Shown one piece after another: positions 24,165-30,761 of a stretch of DNA of 46,925 bases. Origin of the DNA: Pedobacter kyungheensis (GTDB taxonomy: Bacteria; Bacteroidota; Bacteroidia; Sphingobacteriales; Sphingobacteriaceae); the NCBI RefSeq assembly GCF_000812965.1, contig NZ_JSYN01000036.1, forward strand, positions 1 to 46,925. The letters are read 5' to 3'. A program made the translations under genes and the position numbers. Below the pieces are notes generated by a model. That model was given only the letters and a program-made list of their open reading frames with translations, ran no database searches and had not been told where the DNA came from. Every line of letters begins with the position of its first letter. Position 1 is the stretch's first letter.

Positions 24165-26618
24165 ATGATGAAAAGAATCTGGGCTTTGGCCTTCGCTTTG
24201 ATTTTGACCTGTGCTGCTGCCCGAGCACAAAGTATTGGCAATTATAAAAGTGGTTTTAAAAAAACGGGTAACCTCATTTCCTTCCTCACTACCAAAGGAG
24301 AAGTGAGGTTTGAATTTTGCAGTCCTGAAGTTTTCAGGATCAGAACCAGCTGGAACGGCAAATTTGAAGCAAACGAAAACCTGATGGTCATTAATTACCA
24401 GTGGCCTGATGTGCAGGTTAAGGTACAGGACCAGCAAGACTTTTTTTTGCTCAATACTTCAAAGCTGAGTATTAAACTTTACAAAAGCCCTTTCAGACTG
24501 GATGTATTTGATGCTAAAGGCAAATTGTTGAGCGGCGAATCTGGTGAAGCTATGCGCAAAGAAAATACTGCGGTAAGCGTTACCAAAAAGCTACAGGCCG
24601 ATGAGCATTTTTTTGGCTTTGGTGAACGCATGGATTTTATGGACCGCCGCTTTAAAAAAGTGATGCTAAATGTAGGTCGCGGTAAAGGTTTGCCTCATGC
24701 TATTGGTGCTTATAATATCCTCGAAGCCAATTATTGCCCGGTTCCGTTTTTCATGAGCACAAAAGGTTATGGCATTTTCCTGCACAACTCCTTTGCTACC
24801 GAATGGGATATGGGGGCAGGTAGAAAAGATCAGTACAGTTTTAAGGCAGCCGATGGCGAACTGGATTATTATTTCATTTACGGACCAAATTTCCTGTCCA
24901 TTTTAAACCATTATACCAACATTACGGGTAAATCGCCTATGTTGCCGCAGTTTGCTTTAGGCCTGCATGCAGGTACCTACAGCGGTGGCACCTGGGGCCA
25001 CGAAGAAAAAACGTCTGATCACTATGTAGTAGAGCTGGCCAAAAAGTACAGGGAACTGGGTATTCCGGTCGACCTGCTTTGGTTAGATTCGACCTGGCGC
25101 CTGTTTGGTGAAAAAGGAGGAAAGGGAGCAACCTCTTTCGAATGGCGCGAAACTTTTAAAGATCCAAAAGCCATGTTCGACAGTATTTATGCCCTGAACT
25201 ACAAAATGGTAGGCTTGCACCTGCGTCCACGTTTTGATAATGCTAAAAAACTGAATCTTTTAGATCAGGCGCAGGCCAAGGGTTATACTTATCCTGAAAA
25301 TGGAAAACCCGGTGAATTTGTTAATTTTTTTGATGATCAGGCAGCACAATGGTGGTGGGATAATGGTGTAATGCGTGTGGCTAAGCTCGGAGCCAAATTC
25401 CTTAAAACCGACGAAGGGAGTGCATTTGGTGCCCTGGCCAATGAGAGTGATAAGGTTGGGCCAACCGGTAAAGATGCCGAACGTTTGCATAACCTTTTCC
25501 CGGTCGCTTATGCCAAAGCGCCTTTTTTGGAATTTGAAAAACTCAATGGCTTCAGAGGCCTGAACCAAACCCGCGAAGGGTATGCCGGTATACAGCGTTA
25601 TCCATATATTTTTGCGGGCGATTGGCCCAGTGAGTGGCAATATTTTGCGCCGGTAATTAAAGCCGGTTTAAATGTGGGCTTATCTGGCGTAGGCTCCTGG
25701 GCGCATTGCATGGGCGGTTTCGAGCATCCAGCTGATCCAGAATTGTATATCCGCTGGGTGCAGTTTGGCATGTTTAGTCCGGTTGCGCTGGTCTTTGGGA
25801 TGGATGACCCGGGCTATAAAGAACCCTGGCGATATGGCGATGATGCGCTTCGGAATTTCAAAAAATACGATTTGCTGCGCTATCGTTTATTCCCGTATTT
25901 ATACACCACCATGCACCAGCAATATAAAAACGGTACCCCCATGATGCGGGCATTAGTATTGAATCACCAGGACGATGAAAATGTTTACGAAATTGCCGAT
26001 CAATACATGTTTGGCGATCAGTTAATGGTAGCGCCCGTAACCACTAAAGGCGCCATCACACGCTCTGTTTATTTGCCGGAAGGCACCTGGTTTAACTACT
26101 GGACAGCCGAAAAATATGAAGGTAAAAGTTACCATCATGTAGTGGCACCTTTAGATACCCTTCCGCTTTTTGTTAAAGCCGGAAGTATTATTCCGATGCA
26201 GCCCGAAATGACTTATGCCGGAGAAAAACCAGTTGATGTGATTACGCTAGACATTTTTCCTTACGGTGATTCGAAATATGAATTTTATGAAGACGATAAT
26301 TTAAGTGCAGCCTATAAAAAGGGAGATTTTGCTTTAACCACCATAGCTGCTTCGTTAAAATCAACAGGTTTTACACTTAAAGTGAACCGGCCTGCCGGAA
26401 GTTTTAAGCCTGCTAAACATCAATACCTGGCTAAAGTGCACTGGCAGGGGCAGAAGGTACCGAAAAACGTTACAGAAAATGGCGTGACAGTAAAACAATT
26501 GCAAAATGCGGCTCAGCTTAATCAGTCAGGTGGTTGGTATTATGATGTAAATGCGAAGTTACTCTGGATTAAATCAGCAGGCGATAATGGTGCAGATTTG
26601 AGTTTTGGGGTGAATTAA
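24165..26618 (+). CDS. GH31 family alpha-glycosidase, exported
   Basis: An 817-residue protein with a signal peptide ending about A-R-A-Q. The N-terminal beta domain contains FGFGERMDFMDRR, and the barrel has FALGLHAGTYSGGTWGHEE and VDLLWLDSTWRLFGE. The nucleophile Asp416 is in FLKTDEGSAFG and the probable acid/base Asp486 in FAGDWPSEWQ. A distal beta-sandwich with the GH31 motif AGSIIPMQP follows. GH31 covers alpha-glucosidases, alpha-xylosidases, alpha-galactosidases and others. The TDEGS and GGKG loops differ from the common alpha-xylosidase pattern, so I do not assign a substrate. It follows GH115 by 2 bp, implying that both act on the same branched side chain. An alternative start one codon later (24168) is possible. 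Confidence 0.9.
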   Translation: MMKRIWALAFALILTCAAARAQSIGNYKSGFKKTGNLISFLTTKGEVRFEFCSPEVFRIRTSWNGKFEANENLMVINYQWPDVQVKVQDQQDFFLLNTSKLSIKLYKSPFRLDVFDAKGKLLSGESGEAMRKENTAVSVTKKLQADEHFFGFGERMDFMDRRFKKVMLNVGRGKGLPHAIGAYNILEANYCPVPFFMSTKGYGIFLHNSFATEWDMGAGRKDQYSFKAADGELDYYFIYGPNFLSILNHYTNITGKSPMLPQFALGLHAGTYSGGTWGHEEKTSDHYVVELAKKYRELGIPVDLLWLDSTWRLFGEKGGKGATSFEWRETFKDPKAMFDSIYALNYKMVGLHLRPRFDNAKKLNLLDQAQAKGYTYPENGKPGEFVNFFDDQAAQWWWDNGVMRVAKLGAKFLKTDEGSAFGALANESDKVGPTGKDAERLHNLFPVAYAKAPFLEFEKLNGFRGLNQTREGYAGIQRYPYIFAGDWPSEWQYFAPVIKAGLNVGLSGVGSWAHCMGGFEHPADPELYIRWVQFGMFSPVALVFGMDDPGYKEPWRYGDDALRNFKKYDLLRYRLFPYLYTTMHQQYKNGTPMMRALVLNHQDDENVYEIADQYMFGDQLMVAPVTTKGAITRSVYLPEGTWFNYWTAEKYEGKSYHHVVAPLDTLPLFVKAGSIIPMQPEMTYAGEKPVDVITLDIFPYGDSKYEFYEDDNLSAAYKKGDFALTTIAASLKSTGFTLKVNRPAGSFKPAKHQYLAKVHWQGQKVPKNVTENGVTVKQLQNAAQLNQSGGWYYDVNAKLLWIKSAGDNGADLSFGVN

Positions 26619-26651
26619 TTTTAAAAAGAGATGGCCAACTTGGGTTAAATA

Positions 26652-26675
26652 ATGGTTCGTGGCGACACGAACCAT
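26652..26675. repeat. Hairpin repeat family A, GCGA loop
   Basis: Perfect arms ATGGTTCGTG and CACGAACCAT around GCGA. It differs from the copy at 26818 only in the loop. Confidence 0.75.
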
Positions 26676-26745
26676 GGGGATGTTTATAGTCCTTCGACTC
26701 CGCTCAGGATGACAAGCTGAGGAGGTTAGTTATGAAGGAAATAAC

Positions 26746-26778
26746 TCCGTGCATTTCGTGCCTCCGTGGCAAAAAAAA
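26746..26778 (+). repeat. GTGCCT-GTGG-A-run repeat, copy 1
   Basis: The core is CGTGCCTCCGTGGCAAAAAA. It matches 26909-26942 with about seven scattered substitutions. This is a dispersed non-coding repeat, with the second copy about 160 bp downstream at 26909-26942. Confidence 0.5.
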
Positions 26779-26817
26779 TGAAAATGTGAATGGGGATGTG
26801 GACTGTGAATTAAAATA

Positions 26818-26841
26818 ATGGTTCGTGCGGACACGAACCAT
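26818..26841. repeat. Hairpin repeat family A, CGGA loop
   Basis: Perfect arms ATGGTTCGTG and CACGAACCAT around CGGA, the same loop as the copy at 33-56. The stem differs from that copy by three compensated base pairs. Confidence 0.75.
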
Positions 26842-26998
26842 GACGATTAATGAAAGGTCTTCAACAGGCTCAGACTGAGAATGTAAGTTGTTGATCTAAT
26901 AGAAAAAAACTTTGTGCACTCCGTGCCTTGGTGGTAAAAAAAGTAGTACTGTGAAAGCGATTCGTTGCAACACGAATCAAAACAAAATAAAACTAAAT

Positions 26999-27307
26999 AT
27001 GAAAATTGCATTCAAAATGAAACTTAAACCAGGCTTTGAAGCAGAATATAAGAAGCGCCATGACGAGATTTGGCCGGAGTTGGTTACTTTGTTAAAAGAA
27101 AGCGGGATAAGCGATTATTCTATATTTTTAGATGAGGAAACGAACAGCCTGTTCGCCGTACAGCAACAGAGTGGTAGTTCATCTCAAGATTTGGGCAGCA
27201 CGCAGATTGTTCAGAAATGGTGGGCTTATATGGCCGATATTATGGAAACAAATGTAGATAATTCCCCAAAAACTTTTCCCTTGGAAATGGTTTTCCACTT
27301 AGCTTAA
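26999..27307 (+). CDS. rhaM: L-rhamnose mutarotase
   Basis: A 102-residue cytoplasmic protein of the RhaM family, the standard length. The conserved features are EAEYKKRHDEIWPEL with the catalytic-site Tyr and His, YSIFLDEETNSLFAV, WWAYMADIMETN with the tandem Trp, and the closing DNSPKTFPLEMVFHL. RhaM interconverts alpha and beta anomers of L-rhamnose, speeding its entry into catabolism. An in-frame ATG at 26912 would add 29 residues encoded by a dispersed non-coding repeat, so I place the start at 26999, where similarity to the family begins. It is 4 bp before GH106, the enzyme that releases L-rhamnose, which fits a shared transcript. No rhamnose isomerase, kinase or aldolase gene is in this window. 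Confidence 0.93.
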   Translation: MKIAFKMKLKPGFEAEYKKRHDEIWPELVTLLKESGISDYSIFLDEETNSLFAVQQQSGSSSQDLGSTQIVQKWWAYMADIMETNVDNSPKTFPLEMVFHLA

Positions 27308-27311
27308 AAAC

Positions 27312-30080
27312 ATGCAAATACACAAATACTTTACTGTTCTGTTAGGATGTACCTTATTTTTAGGTACTGCAAACGCGCAAAAAACATTGAAAAAATCAGT
27401 TACCTGGCCGGTTATTGAAAAGGAAATGAAACCCTGGACCCGCTGGTGGTGGATGGGAAATGCAGTTGACCAACAGAATCTGAGTATTGTATTGCAAAAA
27501 TATAAAGATGCGGGTTTAGGCGGTGTAGAAATTACCCCCATTTACGGCGCTAAAGGCTATGAAAAGCAATACCTGCAGTTTTTATCGCCTGAATGGATGA
27601 ATGCTTTGCATTATACCGTTAACAAAGCAAATGCTTTAGGTTTAGGCGTAGATATGAATACCGGTACCGGCTGGCCTTTTGGAGGTCCGCAGATTAAGCC
27701 CGAAAATGCCGCAACCAAGCTGGTTATTCAACAATATGTCTTAAAAGCAGGCGAAAAGCTAAGCGAAGCGATTAAAATTAAAGAAGCTAAACAGGATTTT
27801 GCATTATTGCAAGCGGTAACTGCTTACAGCGAAAATGGCGAAGTACGCGATCTGTTTTCGAAGGTACAACCCGATGGGAAATTAAGCTGGTCGCCCGATC
27901 GTGGTACCTGGAATATTTATGCTGCATTTTCGGGTAAAACCAGGCAAATGGTTAAACGTGCCGCCCCGGGTGGTGAAGGCTTTACTTTAGATCATCTGGA
28001 TAAAAACTCAGTTAATGTTTACCTGAAAAGGTTTACAGATGCCTTTAACAACAAACCTCAGGGAATCAGGTCGTTTTTTAATGATAGTTACGAAGTTTAC
28101 GGCGCTACCTGGACACCCACATTTTTTCAGGAATTTAGAAGAAACCGCGGTTATGATTTGGCTGGTTACCTTAAAGATTTAGCCAGCAAAGATTCGACCG
28201 GCGAAAACCTGGCCCGTTTAAAATCTGATTACCGGGAAACGATGGATGAACTTTTGCTCCATAATTTTACCCAAAACTGGACTGCTTGGGCACACGGACT
28301 TCAAGCTAAAACCAAAAACCAATCGCACGGCTCGCCGGGTAACCTGCTCGATTTATATGGAGCAGTTGATATTCCCGAGACAGAAATTTTTGGTTCGAGC
28401 TACTTTCCAATAGCTGGTCTAAGGCGCGACCCAGGTGATGTCAGAAATGTAGATCCTGATCCGATTATGTCGAAATTTGCTTCCTCAGCAGGTCATACCG
28501 GAGGTAAAAAACTCATTTCTTCAGAGACATTTACCTGGCTTACCGAACACTTTAAAACTTCGTTTTCGCAGTGCAAACCAGAAGTAGAGCAACTATTTTT
28601 ATCGGGCATTAACCATGTTTTTTATCACGGTACCACCAACTCGCCAGCCAATGTGCCCTGGCCAGGTTGGTTATTTTATGCCTCGGTAGAAATGAACCCG
28701 AATAACAGCTTGTGGCCACAGGCACAGGGATTAAACAATTACATTGCACGCTGTCAGTCTATTCTTCAAGCCGGGCAGGCCGATAATGAAATTTTAATTT
28801 ACTGGCCGGTTTACGATGTTTGGAATAAAGCCAAAGGTTTGGATATGGCCCTGAAAGTGCACGATGTTGATGAATGGCTATACCCGACACCTTTTTATAA
28901 AATCGCCAAAGAGCTTTCCAAATCAGGTTATGCTTATGATTTCGCATCAGACAGGTTGCTGAAAAAGTCGACAGTAAATGGCCGGTTAATTAGCACCAGT
29001 AATGCAGCGGCTCCTTATCAGGTATTGCTGGTTCCGCAATGCGAAATGATGAGCGTTGAAACTTTAAACAACATTATACAGCTGGCCAATAACGGCGCCA
29101 AGGTAATTTTTCAGGCTTTACCACAAGATGTACCTGGTTTAAATAATCTGAGTGTAAGGCGGAGCCAATTTAAATCTATTTTAGCCAAACTGGTTTTTAC
29201 TGATAAAAACGGCATTAAAACCTTTAAAACCGGTAAAGGTGAAATTATACTGGCCAGCGATGTACAAAAAGGATTGCAATCAATTGGTGTAAACCGCGAA
29301 ACATTAACCGATACAGGTTTGCAGTTCATTAGGAGAAAAACCACTACCGGAAAATACTATTACCTGGTTAACCATACGGCTAATGATATCGATACCTATG
29401 TGCCTTTAAACGAGACTGGGGTAGCATTAATTCTGGATCCGCAAAGTACGGCCACAGGGTTAGCTGCTGTTGAAAACGGCAAAGTACGGGTACAGCTTAA
29501 ATCGGGCGAGGCGCTGTTTTTACAGCTCGCGGCTAATTTTACCGGAAATAAACCCTGGCTTTACCTGAATAAGGCCGCTGATCCAATGGTTATTACCAAA
29601 CCCTGGAATTTACATTTTACTGCCGGTGGACCAGAAATACCTGCCGATCAGCAGCTCAGTCAACTGGTATCGTGGACAGCGCTAAGTGACCCCAAACTGC
29701 AGGCTTTTTCTGGTACTGGTGTGTACAGTTCGAGCTTCGATTTAAAGGAAAAAACAGCCAAAGAATATCTGCTTAACCTCAACCAGGTTGATGAAAGTGC
29801 AAGGGTGTGGATTAACGGACAAGAGGTGGGTATTTTATGGAGTATTCCTTTTCAGACCCGCATTGGCAAATACCTTAAGCCAGGTAATAATACCATTAAA
29901 ATAGAAGTGGTTAATTTAATGGCTAACCGCATACGGGATATGGATATTAAGAAAATTCAATGGCGCAATTACCACGAAATCAATTTCGTAAATATCAATT
30001 ATAAAGATTTCGATGCCGCAAACTGGGCAGTTATGCCTTCGGGATTAATCGGACCGGTAACCATTACGGCTTATTATTAG
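27312..30080 (+). CDS. GH106 alpha-L-rhamnosidase
   Basis: A 922-residue exported protein. The signal peptide ends near T-A-N-A-Q. An LLGC stretch within it could mimic a lipobox, but it comes very early (Cys13), so lipidation is doubtful. The GH106 opening KPWTRWWWMGNAV and GLGGVEITPIYG is followed by MNTGTGWPFGGP and SFFNDSYEVYGATWTP. A Glu in ISSETFTW (E405) probably corresponds to the acid catalyst described for B. thetaiotaomicron BT0986. The C-terminal 150 residues form a GH2-like sugar-binding jelly roll (YLLNLNQVDESARVWINGQE). GH106 enzymes remove terminal alpha-L-rhamnose from RG-I or RG-II fragments, alternating with GH105. Pairing with rhaM 4 bp upstream supports rhamnose as the product. 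The gene is followed by a 681 bp non-coding gap. Confidence 0.93.
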   Translation: MQIHKYFTVLLGCTLFLGTANAQKTLKKSVTWPVIEKEMKPWTRWWWMGNAVDQQNLSIVLQKYKDAGLGGVEITPIYGAKGYEKQYLQFLSPEWMNALHYTVNKANALGLGVDMNTGTGWPFGGPQIKPENAATKLVIQQYVLKAGEKLSEAIKIKEAKQDFALLQAVTAYSENGEVRDLFSKVQPDGKLSWSPDRGTWNIYAAFSGKTRQMVKRAAPGGEGFTLDHLDKNSVNVYLKRFTDAFNNKPQGIRSFFNDSYEVYGATWTPTFFQEFRRNRGYDLAGYLKDLASKDSTGENLARLKSDYRETMDELLLHNFTQNWTAWAHGLQAKTKNQSHGSPGNLLDLYGAVDIPETEIFGSSYFPIAGLRRDPGDVRNVDPDPIMSKFASSAGHTGGKKLISSETFTWLTEHFKTSFSQCKPEVEQLFLSGINHVFYHGTTNSPANVPWPGWLFYASVEMNPNNSLWPQAQGLNNYIARCQSILQAGQADNEILIYWPVYDVWNKAKGLDMALKVHDVDEWLYPTPFYKIAKELSKSGYAYDFASDRLLKKSTVNGRLISTSNAAAPYQVLLVPQCEMMSVETLNNIIQLANNGAKVIFQALPQDVPGLNNLSVRRSQFKSILAKLVFTDKNGIKTFKTGKGEIILASDVQKGLQSIGVNRETLTDTGLQFIRRKTTTGKYYYLVNHTANDIDTYVPLNETGVALILDPQSTATGLAAVENGKVRVQLKSGEALFLQLAANFTGNKPWLYLNKAADPMVITKPWNLHFTAGGPEIPADQQLSQLVSWTALSDPKLQAFSGTGVYSSSFDLKEKTAKEYLLNLNQVDESARVWINGQEVGILWSIPFQTRIGKYLKPGNNTIKIEVVNLMANRIRDMDIKKIQWRNYHEINFVNINYKDFDAANWAVMPSGLIGPVTITAYY

Positions 30081-30107
30081 TAGGACTGGATTTAAGCCTT
30101 CACCGTC

Positions 30108-30141
30108 ATTGCGAGGCGGCTTTTTCAGCCGGCGAAGCAAT
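30108..30141. repeat. GTCATTGC...GCAATCTTAA palindromic repeat, copy 1
   Basis: Nested arms ATTGC/GCAAT and CGGCT/AGCCG, preceded by ACCGTC and followed by CTTAAAGCGG. This type of element is a common interspersed repeat in Bacteroidetes genomes. Confidence 0.6.
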
Positions 30142-30330
30142 CTTAAAGCGGTTGCTATAGATCAATGTTGTAAGATGACCTGCCTGCTGCAGGCTGGCTT
30201 TGTAGTTCCTTCTTGCAACGATGAATTTCTATTGGGATCTGTCATTGATAGCCAGCTTTTTCTGCCGGAGAAGCCGGCTGACCACAATTACCTTGTAGAC
30301 GCATTTGCAATCCTCTTATCACTAACCGTC

Positions 30331-30351
30331 ATTGCCAGCTTGACTGGCAAT
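30331..30351. repeat. GTCATTGC...GCAATCTTAA palindromic repeat, copy 2
   Basis: ATTGCCAG pairs with CTGGCAAT around CTTGA. The flanks ACCGTC and CTTAATGCGG match copy 1, while the stem interior differs. Confidence 0.6.
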
Positions 30352-30525
30352 CTTAATGCGGTAAAAAGGCTAATCAGCCTTAATCTATATCCACAACTTT
30401 TGTTAAAAATCTGTATGCGTAATCAGTCGAAAAATATTTAACAAATTAATTTTAGCAATCATTAATCGATTTAGTTGGCTGTACAGGAGTGTTTTGTATT
30501 CATGCTAATATTTTACAATAAAAAG

Positions 30526-30545
30526 GCAGGATAGTACAGGATGGG
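30526..30545 (+). promoter_or_regulatory. Shared operator-like motif, copy 3 (upstream of the FAS1/SusCD module)
   Basis: GCAGGATAGTACAGGATGGG, one substitution from copy 1 over 20 bases. CAGGAT hexamers start at 30527 and 30537. An additional GTACAGGA half-site lies at 30481-30488. It ties the import module to the same regulator as the enzymes. Confidence 0.65.
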
Positions 30546-30563
30546 ATTTTTACTGCACGTTTT

Positions 30564-30571
30564 TATATTTA
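30564..30571 (+). promoter_or_regulatory. Candidate -7 promoter box of the SusCD module
   Basis: TATATTTA, a one-mismatch fit to TAnnTTTG, starting 38 bp after the start of motif copy 3, as in the other two units. Confidence 0.45.
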
Positions 30572-30614
30572 AGAAATAATTTTTCTAACCAGATAACCTT
30601 TTAACCAAAAATTA

Positions 30615-30630
30615 ATTAACGAACGTTAAT
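30615..30630. promoter_or_regulatory. Palindrome ATTAACG-AA-CGTTAAT in the leader of the SusCD module
   Basis: A perfect 7-bp inverted repeat with a 2-base spacer, about 45 bp downstream of the predicted transcription start. The right half AACGTTAAT also occurs at 6798-6806 in the other major regulatory region. It could be a repressor operator. Alone the evidence is modest. Confidence 0.35.
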
Positions 30631-30761
30631 ACCATTCTATGTAATAAAAATCTACGCATCTTTTTTTAGTCAATTCTCACCTCTGCCAACTTCTAATTGA
30701 TTTAGATACCTAGCTTTTTATTGCCCCGAATTTTTAATGGCCGTTATCCAATAAGATTGCT

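Larger units (their letters stand above)
26619..26998. other. Repeat-filled spacer between GH31 and rhamnose mutarotase
   Basis: This 380 bp spacer contains no credible gene. A frame open from 26912 into the mutarotase gene is only a repeat read-through. It holds two family A hairpins (26652-26675, 26818-26841) and two diverged copies of another repeat at 26746-26778 and 26909-26942, both with CGTGCCT, a GTGG and an A-run. It also has fragments such as CTTCGACTCCGCTCAGGATGAC. No copy of the shared operator-like motif and no good -7 box were found. Confidence 0.6.
30081..30761. other. Non-coding region with palindromic repeats and the promoter of the SusCD module
   Basis: About 680 bp without a credible gene. 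The left half holds GTCATTGC...GCAATCTTAA palindromes (listed) and a degenerate third relative near 30240-30290. The right half is AT-rich and carries motif copy 3, a -7 box and a palindrome. Predicted transcription starts near 30577, giving a leader of roughly 185 bases before the FAS1 gene, unusually long compared with the other two motif-driven units. Confidence 0.6.

Noticed and set aside
26912..26998. N-terminal extension of the mutarotase
   Set aside because: The 29 codons lie in a dispersed non-coding repeat, and family similarity begins at the ATG at 26999.
30109..30441. Open frame of 110 codons in the gap before the SusCD module
   Set aside because: It is made of GTCATTGC-type palindromic repeats and has no recognisable domain or composition of a real protein.
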